64,000 bases of DNA from Empedobacter brevis NBRC 14943 = ATCC 43319 (GCF_000382425.1 NZ_KB908295.1:186001-250000), one strand, 5' to 3'; positions 42,555 to 50,684 are shown, counted from the first letter of the stretch. Notes: generated by a model not told the origin, from the letters alone. Translations and numbers: made by a program.

Positions 42555-43115
42555 AACAGAAAAAGGATTTTTCTATCAGATTGTCGGCAGGAAGTCTATC
42601 AGTCCTGCAATCAGGAATAGTTGATAACTATCTGCAATGCTGATACTCCTGCATTCCTGCTGTCAGGCTCGCAAGAATGCCTGACGGCTCGCAGGCAGGC
42701 TGATAATTTTGGTTAAGCATAAGCTTTTGTTTTGATACTGGTGCGGTGTCGGGTATAGTGTGTTGTTCCCTCTTAAAATTATTTTCCAAAAGAAAAAAAC
42801 AGAAAAAAAGAAAGCCATTTTAACAATGCGGACAAGCTGACAAACCAAAAGGAAACGGAATAAGTCCCGAAGGGTGGCAGGGCAACCACGCAACAACTCG
42901 GCGAAGCCACCTTGTTTGCCCTGCCATTATGCCGTAGTCTTTTGGTCGGGCGGTGCGGTGGCTGTCCGCCTTACCTTTGCTACCTTTTTGTTCTTTTTTG
43001 GGTACAATTTCAACTATTCAATTCGGCAACTGAACGCCAAATGCTACCTCTGACTGCAACATTGGGAAGCCCTGTATAAGCACCTTATACATTTGAAGTC
43101 TAAATTGATTAGAAT
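42555..43115. other. Gene-free GC-richer region with nested inverted repeats
   Basis: About 560 bp without a credible gene. It holds ACCAAAAG (42844-42851) and GGCAGGGCAA (42876-42885), whose complements TTGCCCTGCC (42916-42925) and CTTTTGGT (42939-42946) follow in nested order. Upstream (42600-42705) are repeated TCCTGC words and two GGCTCGCA words. It could be a regulatory RNA, an oriT or a recombination site of the element. Confidence 0.4.
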
Positions 43116-43412
43116 ATGGAAATAACAGTTTTAGACATTCAGATTTTGAAAGCATTGCATAGGGAAGTGAAGGAAGTTTCCAACCTGATTGCGGAAATGA
43201 CTGCACCCTACAAGGCATTGCAACAGGCAACGAAATGGCTCGACCAACAGGAAGCCTGCCAACTGCTGAACATTAGCAAACGCACGTTACAGACGTACAG
43301 GGCAAAGGGTATTCTTGGGGCAACGCAAATCAATCGGAAAACCTATTTCAGATTATCCGAAGTGGAATTACTAATGCAGGAAGAGCGACCATTAAAAAAG
43401 CAAAAGAAATGA
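43116..43412 (+). CDS. Helix-turn-helix protein, excisionase-like (1)
   Basis: Protein of 98 residues with a short helical N-terminus and a MerR/Xis-type HTH (WLDQQEACQLLNISKRTLQT, then YRAKGILGATQINRKTYFRL, about 45-85). Small HTH proteins next to IntDOT-type integrases act as excisionases or directionality factors (Xis2c/Xis2d in CTnDOT). It overlaps the next gene by 4 bp (ATGA), so the two are co-translated. Confidence 0.8.
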   Translation: MEITVLDIQILKALHREVKEVSNLIAEMTAPYKALQQATKWLDQQEACQLLNISKRTLQTYRAKGILGATQINRKTYFRLSEVELLMQEERPLKKQKK

Positions 43413-43690
43413 AACAGATTGGAAATTCAAACGAGGATATGCTTGCCCTGCTCGAAGCTGTGGTAGGTATCAAAAATGAACTGCTGTATATCAGGGAATA
43501 TTTCCACCCTCTGTTGCGGAGGGAAATCTACCTGACAGGCGAACAGGTCTACGAGATGTTGCATATCAGCAAACGGACGTTGCAACAGTACAGAGATGAC
43601 GGTCTGATACCGTTTATCAAGCTCGAACGGAAAATACTTTTCCGTGAAAGCGATATTCGCAAGGTGTTGGAAGATAACTATCAGGGGTAG
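43409..43690 (+). CDS. Helix-turn-helix protein, excisionase-like (2)
   Basis: Protein of 93 residues, similar in layout to the previous one: LTGEQVYEMLHISKRTLQQY and RDDGLIPFIKLERKILFRES form the HTH and wing (about 47-86). Both proteins share the ISKRTLQxY core, so they are probably ancient duplicates. The ATG overlaps the previous stop. Together they are likely directionality factors or regulators for the integrase at 45595-46845. A GC-rich hairpin follows. Confidence 0.8.
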   Translation: MKQIGNSNEDMLALLEAVVGIKNELLYIREYFHPLLRREIYLTGEQVYEMLHISKRTLQQYRDDGLIPFIKLERKILFRESDIRKVLEDNYQG

Positions 43691-43731
43691 CTGATTGTCT
43701 GGAACTGTAACCGTATCGGTCAATTAAAGAA

Positions 43732-43760
43732 ACAGCCCACTGCTTAAAGCGGTGGGCTGT
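43732..43760 (+). terminator. Hairpin after the HTH pair
   Basis: Long stem from ACAGCCCAC (43732-43740) with GTGGGCTGT (43752-43760), continuing inward almost to the apex. There is no good T-run, so its action as a terminator is uncertain. Confidence 0.5.
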
Positions 43761-43832
43761 GGTGTTACAGACTTGTCACAAGACTATTCACTCTTGCAAA
43801 ACTTTTTATTGGCTATTCCTTTTTTCTAAATT

Positions 43833-45443
43833 TTATTGTCTGTGAAAAATACATTGCTCTAATTCTTTGTAAACTTCCATTTCTTCTGTCACATACTGTG
43901 ATAAAGTTAGTTTGAATATTTCAGGATTTATACTCGTAGTAATTCCACAATAGTTCTTAATTCGTCCAGTTTCGTCTTTCAAATTTTGGTCAGTAATATT
44001 GGTTACAAATTTATCATATTCAGTTTCATTGAATGTCAGCCCATTCTTACTACAATAAGCCGATAAAACTTCTTTGTCATAAAGGTAATTTTCAATTTCC
44101 CAACGCTTCATAATTCTAAAATGTTGCGGGTTATTTTGTAGGTATTGTTGTCTATCGTTTTCATTGCTTTGTTTTCCCGAAGAAACATCTCGGTCTTTTA
44201 AAACGAGTATTTCAATTTCAGAAAATACCTTTGTGAGAATTGCCAAGGCAATTTCACTTCTTTGGTCAAGTTCCGTATTTCCGCCACTTGAAATAAATAG
44301 TGTGTTGTGATACTTTTCTCCGTAAATATTATTGAAAACCTTTGCATCAAATCCCTTTTCCAGCCCATTCACACCAGGCCTGTCTTTACCTTCACAATAA
44401 ACAATACGTTTTGGACTTACTAATCCTGTTAAATCGTCTAAAGCTGTTTCAAAAATCTCCTTCCATTTAACTAACGATTTTTTAATTGGAATAAGAACTT
44501 GAGGTGTCGATGCCCAATTTATTCCTTTTTGGAATTGAATAATTTGGCACTCATCTTTTAAATCGTCTTGAAGTGCTCTTAAAAAACCAATACTATGAGT
44601 TGTTATCCAAATTTGACAATCTGAGCCAACTAATTTATTTATTTCAAGAAGTAATTTTTTTTGTATCGAGGTATTAATGTGTAGTTCTGGTTCATCAATT
44701 AAGAAAACTGTGTCGTTATATTCATCTTGTCTTAGATATAAGTCAAGCAAAATATCTACAACTTCCTTTTCGCCAGAAGACAAAACGTTAAATTCAAATT
44801 CTTTCGGGTGGTCTGCTTTCTTAAAGTATAAAGTACCTTGATTGGTTTCGATATCCCCAATACTGATTATTTCCAAGTCGAGACAATTTTTCAGAGAATT
44901 ATTTAAGTCTCCAATTATTTTGGTTTTGGCTTCACTTGGCTTACAGTCCGTTTGATTTAGGTATTTGTTATATTTTATGTAAAGTCTTCTATAATTTTCA
45001 ATCATTTTGTCGTCCAAATCTGAAGCGGTTGAAGCTCCATAATTATTCAGTCTAATCTCTGAGGTTGCTTGTGATTGTGTGACTTTTAAATGGTTATTGT
45101 AACGATAGGGGCTTCTGAATGAAAAAATGGTGTTTTCTTTTCCTAATTGTTGCTTTTCTGTTCTAACAGTTTGGTAATCTTTATCTATAAAATCAACTAC
45201 AATATTTTGATAGTCGTAGTTAGGTGTTTGTGTCATTGAATGGTAGTTGTGGTCTTTTGTGTCTTTATTTCCTATCATTCCGTGAACATTATTCAGATAA
45301 AGTAAACCATCTAAAACACTACTTTTCCCACAACCATTTGGTCCAACAAGAGCAATTATTCTTTTTGGCTCGGAACCCAAGTCAATTGTCAAATCGTGAA
45401 ATCTTTTGTATCCGTTTTTTAATTGAATTTTTCTAATCCTCAT
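43833..45443 (-). CDS. AAA ATPase-TOPRIM fusion protein (OLD/PARIS-like, DUF4435-like C-terminus)
   Basis: Protein of 536 residues. Seen: an SMC/ABC-like ATPase half with Walker A GPNGCGKSS (34-42), signature LSSGEKEVVDILL, Walker B FLIDEPELHIN and H-loop ITTHS; then a second half (about 340-536) beginning KRIVYCEGKDRPGVNGLEKG with TOPRIM-type Glu, and ILVLKDRDV with the acidic pair. This order is that of OLD nucleases and of fused AriA-AriB (PARIS) anti-phage proteins. Likely a defence gene carried by the island; assignment to PARIS rather than OLD is not certain. Confidence 0.8.
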   Translation of the reverse strand: MRIRKIQLKNGYKRFHDLTIDLGSEPKRIIALVGPNGCGKSSVLDGLLYLNNVHGMIGNKDTKDHNYHSMTQTPNYDYQNIVVDFIDKDYQTVRTEKQQLGKENTIFSFRSPYRYNNHLKVTQSQATSEIRLNNYGASTASDLDDKMIENYRRLYIKYNKYLNQTDCKPSEAKTKIIGDLNNSLKNCLDLEIISIGDIETNQGTLYFKKADHPKEFEFNVLSSGEKEVVDILLDLYLRQDEYNDTVFLIDEPELHINTSIQKKLLLEINKLVGSDCQIWITTHSIGFLRALQDDLKDECQIIQFQKGINWASTPQVLIPIKKSLVKWKEIFETALDDLTGLVSPKRIVYCEGKDRPGVNGLEKGFDAKVFNNIYGEKYHNTLFISSGGNTELDQRSEIALAILTKVFSEIEILVLKDRDVSSGKQSNENDRQQYLQNNPQHFRIMKRWEIENYLYDKEVLSAYCSKNGLTFNETEYDKFVTNITDQNLKDETGRIKNYCGITTSINPEIFKLTLSQYVTEEMEVYKELEQCIFHRQ

Positions 45444-45545
45444 TTTCTATTTGTTAGGGGCGGTCTATTAAGGGTGCCGGTAACTCCCAAATTGACGAAA
45501 GTTATTTGTTTCTAATATCTATTTTATCAACCGCTAAATTACAAA

Positions 45546-45574
45546 AAAGCCAATACAAAAACTGCATTGGCTTT
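45546..45574 (-). terminator. Terminator of the integrase gene
   Basis: 9-bp stem AAAGCCAAT / ATTGGCTTT (45546-45554 with 45566-45574), T-rich on the minus side, 20 bp after the integrase stop codon. Confidence 0.75.
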
Positions 45575-45594
45575 CTTTAATCGCTTTGTTGGTT

Positions 45595-46845
45595 TTAGAG
45601 TTGAGCCAAAAAAGAACGTTCCAACCCTTTAAATCTGTGCGATACCTTTTGCATATCCTTACCAACTTTCTCGTTGAGTATCTTGTCATAAATCTGCGTG
45701 GTGGTAATATTCTTATGCCCTAACATTTTACTCAAGCTCTCCAACGGAACGCCCTCACTCAAAAATAGCGTAGCGAACGTATGACGTGCCAAATGAAAGG
45801 TTACTTTCTTTTCTTTAAGGCAGTCGATTTGTTCGGATATGGCTTTCAGTCTATCATTGCAGGAACTGTTGGACGGAACAGGAAAAACCTTGCCGTCCTT
45901 TGACAGTCCTGCATACTTTTCGATAATCATTTTGGGATTATCCAAAAGCATTACATTGGACGATGTTGCCGTCTTTTTTCTGCGTACAATAATCCATTGG
46001 TTACCGTCAAAGAAATCCTGGATGTTACTGTTTTTAAGCCCTTTCATATCCGAATAGGAAAGCCCTGTAAAGCAACTGAAAACAAACAGGTCTTTAACCA
46101 ATTCGTCTTTCTTTTTCTCGCAGTTGAACGCTACAAGCTGTTCCAACTCGTTCCGCAACAGATAACCTCTGTCCTTGTCCTTTTTGGTATTCTTGTACTC
46201 GCTGAACGGATTAAACGCAAGGTGCTTTCTGCTCATCGCCAATCGGCAAAGCGTGGTAAAGCCAATCATATAATTCCAAATGGTATTATGATTGAGGGTT
46301 AAATCGTCACGTAAATAATAGTCGAAATCCTGTACAAAATCGGAAGTAAGGTCGTGAAAGGTTATATCGCTATAACCGTACTTCGCAAGGGCAAAATTCC
46401 GTAGGTGCTTTAAAAGAGTTTTGTACCTGCGGTGTGTACCTTGTACCCGAAGTCCGCTGTTTACCTTTTTTTCAAAGTCGGCTATAAACTGTTCATAGAA
46501 TTTGAAAAAGGTCAATTCTCCGCTTTCCATTCCGAGAAAAGTGTTTTTCAATTTCGCACTGCTTACCGTTCCCTCGTTCTTTAGAATTTTGGAATAACAT
46601 TCTTCCATACCCAAACGGATTTTGTCGAGTTTACCGTTTACCTCTTGGGCTTCTCGGCTTTTTCCCAATACCCTGCCGTACTTCAAATCCCAATTTGTTG
46701 TGGAAATATCCAATTTGGTACTGAATGCAGACTGTTTACCGTTTACGGTAACTCGGCACATAATTACAACCTTTCCGTTTTTCTTCGGGGCGTTCTTTTT
46801 AAGGTAGAACAATACCTTAAACGTTGATTTTTTTGTCGTTTCCAT
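45595..46845 (-). CDS. Tyrosine-type site-specific integrase, IntDOT family
   Basis: Protein of about 416 residues. Seen: an N-terminal arm-binding domain (about 10-95, FKVLFYLKKNAPKKNGKVVI), a SAM-like core-binding domain (about 110-205) and a catalytic domain with SCFTGLSYSDMKGL, HLARHTFATLFLSEG (H-x-x-R), MLGHKNITTTQIYDKI (GH and nucleophile Tyr). At the first catalytic position the usual Arg is Ser (TGLSYSD), a known trait of IntDOT. The frame extends to a GTG at 46851; ATG 46845 is preferred. It drives integration of the island. Confidence 0.93.
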   Translation of the reverse strand: METTKKSTFKVLFYLKKNAPKKNGKVVIMCRVTVNGKQSAFSTKLDISTTNWDLKYGRVLGKSREAQEVNGKLDKIRLGMEECYSKILKNEGTVSSAKLKNTFLGMESGELTFFKFYEQFIADFEKKVNSGLRVQGTHRRYKTLLKHLRNFALAKYGYSDITFHDLTSDFVQDFDYYLRDDLTLNHNTIWNYMIGFTTLCRLAMSRKHLAFNPFSEYKNTKKDKDRGYLLRNELEQLVAFNCEKKKDELVKDLFVFSCFTGLSYSDMKGLKNSNIQDFFDGNQWIIVRRKKTATSSNVMLLDNPKMIIEKYAGLSKDGKVFPVPSNSSCNDRLKAISEQIDCLKEKKVTFHLARHTFATLFLSEGVPLESLSKMLGHKNITTTQIYDKILNEKVGKDMQKVSHRFKGLERSFLAQL

Positions 46846-46958
46846 ACTCACAATTCATTAATGTAAAATTAAACTTTAGTGAGCCACGAACCAATATGAA
46901 AAACTATGCAAATCGCTGAAATACAACGGAATAAAAAGTTTTGTTTCGGTCTTTAAAA

Positions 46959-46974
46959 GTAACGAAATAGTAAC
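46959..46974 (+). repeat. Candidate right integrase arm-type site
   Basis: GTAACGAAATAGTAAC, the counterpart of 32885-32900, in the same orientation, 114 bp upstream of the integrase start. Nearby GTATTTTTGC (47087-47096) fits the CTnDOT core pattern GTANNTTTGC. Confidence 0.35.
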
Positions 46975-47114
46975 CTTACTCTTTCCGAACCTCGCTAATT
47001 ACTGCCGATTGCTACATTACCAAAAAATCAGAAAACAGTCGTAAAACCTTTATTTACAAATGCTTTGCCCTTTGTTATTCTTTGATGTATTTTTGCTGAA
47101 AATTTATTTTAAAA

Positions 47115-47627
47115 CTATTCGACTTTAAAACTATTGACAATTGTTATAAAGTCATTCTTCATAAAGTCTTTATCTTCATAACTGCAATATTGAAGGATTT
47201 GATATACAAAATTTTTTGTTTCGATAACAGTTTGTAAAAAATAAATATGGCCAGATTCCGGTTCATTTGTTTCAAATTCAGCATAAGCGAAATTAAATCC
47301 TTGTTCGTATGACACATAGGGTTTTTTGAGATATTTGAAACCCTTTTGGGTTGTATACGGCTCAATAGAATTTAACGTATAATCGATCATATCCAATTTG
47401 GTGTCAGTTAATTTTAGTTCGTCTTTATGTTCAAAAATTAAAAAACCGTATGAATTAGGTTTAGGAGTAACGCTTTCGAATTGGATTGTGGCGTAATCAT
47501 TTAATCCAACTGTACGTTGAAATCCCTTTGGAATAGTTAACACAAAGGATTCTGCTCCACGTATTTTTTGTTGGGAAAAAACTATAGAGCATAGGAGTAA
47601 GGTACAAATGAATACTAAATTTTTCAT
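47115..47627 (-). CDS. Secreted protein of unknown function
   Basis: Protein of about 170 residues, not recognised. It has a clear signal peptide (MKNLVFICTLLLCSIVFSQ), then a beta-rich domain with ESFVLTIPKGFQRTVGLNDY and the ending TIVNSFKVE, which resembles exported stress or lipid-binding-type proteins of Flavobacteriia. The frame reaches a TTG at 47654 but ATG 47627 gives the signal peptide. It marks the chromosomal side of the right island end; its stop lies 19 bp past the possible att core. Confidence 0.7.
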   Translation of the reverse strand: MKNLVFICTLLLCSIVFSQQKIRGAESFVLTIPKGFQRTVGLNDYATIQFESVTPKPNSYGFLIFEHKDELKLTDTKLDMIDYTLNSIEPYTTQKGFKYLKKPYVSYEQGFNFAYAEFETNEPESGHIYFLQTVIETKNFVYQILQYCSYEDKDFMKNDFITIVNSFKVE

Positions 47628-47656
47628 GTATGAAATTTGAGTTGACGAAGACAAAA

Positions 47657-47680
47657 ATAGCCTTGGTGTTCCAAGGCTAT
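47657..47680 (-). terminator. Terminator of the persulfide-dioxygenase gene
   Basis: Perfect 10-bp stem ATAGCCTTGG / CCAAGGCTAT (47657-47666 with 47671-47680), followed by TTTTTG on the minus strand, 26 bp after the stop codon. Confidence 0.88.
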
Positions 47681-47705
47681 AACGTTATTTCTGCTTAAAA
47701 ATTGT

Positions 47706-49145
47706 TTATTTTGTTGAACAAGAATTATTTCCCAATTGACATGGAGAAATTCCTTCTACAATTTTGATTCCTTCAACATCTTTTATTTTTCCGAAACCTC
47801 CAGCTACATCAATCAGGTTTTCGTAACCACGAGCGCGTAAAATAGAGGTGAAAATCATTGAACGGTACCCTCCAGCACAATGAACTAAATAAGTTTCTTC
47901 CGGATCAATTAATTTCATTGATTCGTTGATAAAATCTAAAGGAGCACTAATCGCACCTTCTACATGAGAAGTTTCATATTCACCGGGTTTGCGAACGTCC
48001 AAAACTTTTAATTCAGTTTCATCAACTAACTCCACAAATTCTTCTGGAGAAACAGATACGATTTCATCAAAATCTTTTTCTGCATCAAGCCAAGCTTGAA
48101 AACCATTATTCAAAAATCCAATAACATTATCATAACCAACACGAGCCAAGCGTGTCACAGCTTCTTCTTCTGCACCAACTTCTGCAATTAACAGAATAGA
48201 TTGTTTAATATCTGTAATTAATGTTCCTACCCAAGGCGCAAAATTTCCTTTAATACCAATGTTGATAGAATTTGGAATAAAACCAGCGGTGAAAGTTTGA
48301 GGATCACGAACGTCTAAAATTAAAGCGTTTGTATCTTCAGCAATTTGGATAAATTCATCCGGAGATAATGCTTTATTTGCACGTTCTTTTACAACATCTA
48401 ATGATTCTACCCCCAATTTATTCATCAGTACATTTTCCGGAAAATAGAATGGAGGAGGCATTAAACCAGAAGTTAATTCAGTAATAAACTCTTCTTTTGT
48501 CATTTTTGGATTCAAGGCGTAATTTACTTCTTTTTGATGACCTAATGAATCAAAAGTTTCTTTGCTCATATTTTTACCACAAGCAGACCCTGCTCCGTGA
48601 GCCGGATATACAATGATATCATTTGCTAAAGGCATAATTTTGTTTCTCAAAGAATCATATAAGTACCCTGCTAATTTTTCTTGTGTTAAATCTGAATTTA
48701 ACTTTTGAGCCAAATCAGGACGACCAACATCTCCGATAAATAAAGTATCTCCTGTAAAAATTGCATAATCTTTACCATTTTCATCTTTCAACAAATAGGT
48801 TGTACTTTCCATGGTGTGACCAGGCGTATGCAATGCTGTAATGGTAATGTTCCCTAAGGTAAATACCTCTCCGTCTGTTGCGATATGTGTATCAAAACTA
48901 GGTTCAGCAGTAGGACCATAAACAATAGAAGCACCTGTTTTTTGCGCTAAATCTACATGTCCTGAAACGAAGTCTGCGTGAAAATGTGTTTCGAAAATGT
49001 ATTTAATTTTTGCATGATCTTTTGTTGCTTGATCCACATAAGATTGTGTTTCTCTTAAAGGATCAATAATCGCAACTTCTCCGTTGCTTTCTATATAATA
49101 GGCACCTTGAGCAAGACATCCAGTGTAAATTTGTTCAATTTTCAT
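47706..49145 (-). CDS. Persulfide dioxygenase-like MBL-fold hydrolase fused to two rhodanese domains
   Basis: Protein of 479 residues. Seen: a metallo-beta-lactamase domain (about 1-250) with HFHADFVSGHVDLA (metal motif, about 53-66), HTPGHTMEST and DTLFIGDVGRPDLA typical of ETHE1-like persulfide dioxygenases; then two rhodanese-like domains (about 270-360 and 370-470). Only the second has a Cys in the active loop (LVHCAGGYRS); the first lacks it. It likely oxidises persulfides formed from sulfide and passes sulfane sulfur. It is downstream of a TauE/SafE exporter. Confidence 0.9.
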   Translation of the reverse strand: MKIEQIYTGCLAQGAYYIESNGEVAIIDPLRETQSYVDQATKDHAKIKYIFETHFHADFVSGHVDLAQKTGASIVYGPTAEPSFDTHIATDGEVFTLGNITITALHTPGHTMESTTYLLKDENGKDYAIFTGDTLFIGDVGRPDLAQKLNSDLTQEKLAGYLYDSLRNKIMPLANDIIVYPAHGAGSACGKNMSKETFDSLGHQKEVNYALNPKMTKEEFITELTSGLMPPPFYFPENVLMNKLGVESLDVVKERANKALSPDEFIQIAEDTNALILDVRDPQTFTAGFIPNSINIGIKGNFAPWVGTLITDIKQSILLIAEVGAEEEAVTRLARVGYDNVIGFLNNGFQAWLDAEKDFDEIVSVSPEEFVELVDETELKVLDVRKPGEYETSHVEGAISAPLDFINESMKLIDPEETYLVHCAGGYRSMIFTSILRARGYENLIDVAGGFGKIKDVEGIKIVEGISPCQLGNNSCSTK

Positions 49146-49283
49146 AAAAATGAATTTAGATTGTAAAAATACGAATAATTAAAATTAGAATTTTCCATTA
49201 GAGGGCCAATTCTTATACTTTTCATCTATTTAAATTCAAATAAGATTGATAGTTATGTGTAAAACTATGAATGAAATCATAGG

Positions 49284-49871
49284 TTATTTTTTAATCTTTT
49301 TTAAATTAATAAACAATTCAGATCCTGCTCTTGGAGGAATCGAATTGTAACAATTTTCCATCACTTTGAAATCAAAATAATCGTTGAAATAAGTTTGATA
49401 TTCAGCTTTATTTCCTCCGTAAGGTGGTGTATCATTTCCAAAGTCTCTGTTAAATAATACACCAACCAGCTTTCCGTTTTCTGCTAATAATTCGTTCATT
49501 TTGATGCTATACTTTTGACGCAATTCAGGATCTAAAGCGCAAAAGAACGTTTGTTCTAAAATCAAATCAAACTCTTCTTCCAATGTAAAAAAATCCTGGT
49601 GTAGCACCTTGATCGCTGGGTTGTTTTTAAATTTTTCTTTGATTGTTTTGACAATAACCTCAGAAATATCAATCAATGTAATAGCTGTAAACCCTTGTTC
49701 TAAAAGATAATCTGCTTCGTAAGCATTTCCACAACCCGGAATCAAAATTCGACTGTTTTTATTTTCGAGTTGATCAATGTACTCTTTCAGAGGAGTTGAA
49801 GGAGCTTTGAGGTCCCAACCTGTTTCATGGTTAATGTATTTAGAATTCCAAAAATTTTCGTTTAGTTCCAT
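49284..49871 (-). CDS. TPMT-like SAM-dependent methyltransferase
   Basis: Protein of 195 residues of the thiopurine S-methyltransferase family. Seen: N-terminal NENFWNSKYINHETGWDL, the SAM motif RILIPGCGNAYEADYLLEQG (about 40-60), ITLIDISEVIV, and EQTFFCALDPELRQKY, a TPMT signature. Bacterial members methylate small thiols, selenite or tellurite. It is 9 bp after the TauE gene and so probably in one operon with it and the persulfide dioxygenase 138 bp further on; a thiol or sulfide substrate fits this setting (inference). Confidence 0.85.
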   Translation of the reverse strand: MELNENFWNSKYINHETGWDLKAPSTPLKEYIDQLENKNSRILIPGCGNAYEADYLLEQGFTAITLIDISEVIVKTIKEKFKNNPAIKVLHQDFFTLEEEFDLILEQTFFCALDPELRQKYSIKMNELLAENGKLVGVLFNRDFGNDTPPYGGNKAEYQTYFNDYFDFKVMENCYNSIPPRAGSELFINLKKIKK

Positions 49872-49880
49872 CTTAATAAA

Positions 49881-50684
49881 TTATTGAATTATAAATTCTT
49901 CGATAAACATAAAAAAAGCCATTAAAATAATAAAAATTGCAAATGTTCGTTTTAAAAACTGTACGGGTAAAAACTTGTTAATGTATGTTCCGACAAGAAT
50001 TCCGACCATTGAAATTCCGATAAAAACACTTAAGAAACTCCAATCTATTTTGATGTGAAGAGCATCGCCAATAAAAAATCCAATAAGAGAATTAATCGCG
50101 ATGATAACCAATGAAGTTGCCGAAGCTTTTTTCATGTCTAATTTGGCAACCATCATTAATGCTGGAACAATTAAAAATCCACCACCAGCACCTACCATTC
50201 CGGTTAATCCTCCGATTAAAAAACCTTGAATTAGTAGGATTGGATTTAATTTGTCATTTTTTTGAATGAATTTTTCTTCTTTTTTACCTTTTAGCATTGA
50301 TATTGCCGCAAAAACCATTAAAACTGCAAATAACCCAAACATTGCCATTCGACGGGTGATGATAAAATCTCCAATAGAAAATAAGTTACTTGGTAAAGCT
50401 GGAATAAGAAAGGCACGTACCAATGTAATTCCAATTACAGCAGGTAATCCAAATTGATAAACAACCTTCCAATCAACCATTTTTTGAGAAGCTTGTTTTA
50501 TTCCACCAATTAATCCTGTAGAACCAACGATGCATAATGAATAAGCAGTTGCTATTTTTTCGTCGAAATGAAAAATATATGCTAAGATAGGAACTGCTAA
50601 TATAGAACCTCCTCCACCAAGAACTCCCATAATCAGTCCAATGAAAAAAGCACCTACAAAACCAAAAAACTCTATAAAATCCAT
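49881..50684 (-). CDS. Sulfite exporter TauE/SafE family permease
   Basis: Integral membrane protein of 267 residues with about eight hydrophobic segments. Seen: the repeated family motif FIGLIMGVLGGGGSILAVPIL (in two halves, about 13-34) and the second copy GLTGMVGAGGGFLIVPALMM (about 155-175). TauE/SafE proteins export sulfite or organosulfur anions. It is first in the operon with TPMT-like and persulfide-dioxygenase genes, as expected for removing sulfite made by persulfide oxidation. The promoter carries a palindromic operator. Confidence 0.9.
   Translation of the reverse strand: MDFIEFFGFVGAFFIGLIMGVLGGGGSILAVPILAYIFHFDEKIATAYSLCIVGSTGLIGGIKQASQKMVDWKVVYQFGLPAVIGITLVRAFLIPALPSNLFSIGDFIITRRMAMFGLFAVLMVFAAISMLKGKKEEKFIQKNDKLNPILLIQGFLIGGLTGMVGAGGGFLIVPALMMVAKLDMKKASATSLVIIAINSLIGFFIGDALHIKIDWSFLSVFIGISMVGILVGTYINKFLPVQFLKRTFAIFIILMAFFMFIEEFIIQ

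Larger units (their letters stand above)
32830..47110. mobile_element. CTnDOT-like mobile island, mobilisable or degenerate
   Basis: A block of about 14.3 kb with distinctly higher G+C and different codon use. It contains RteC at the left, a MobA-like gene, two excisionase-like HTH genes and an IntDOT-type integrase at the right. There is no relaxase, coupling protein or tra gene, so it cannot transfer by itself. It carries a three-operon detoxification cassette and an AAA-TOPRIM gene. Ends are approximate: between 32812 and about 32885 on the left and between about 46980 and 47114 on the right. No convincing long direct repeat was found. Confidence 0.75.

Noticed and set aside
42663-42896. 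Minus-strand open frame of 77 codons in the island gap
   Set aside because: Low-complexity Phe/Arg-rich product over a GC-rich structured region; no start signal.
32945-47096. GCAAATATAC (32945-32954) and GTATTTTTGC (47087-47096) as attL/attR cores
   Set aside because: The two match the CTnDOT core pattern only in opposite orientations, whereas attL and attR must be direct repeats.
32811-47113. TTATTTTAAA direct repeat at 32811-32820 and 47104-47113 as attachment site
   Set aside because: Ten bases of A/T only, one copy lying at a terminator; too likely by chance in this genome.
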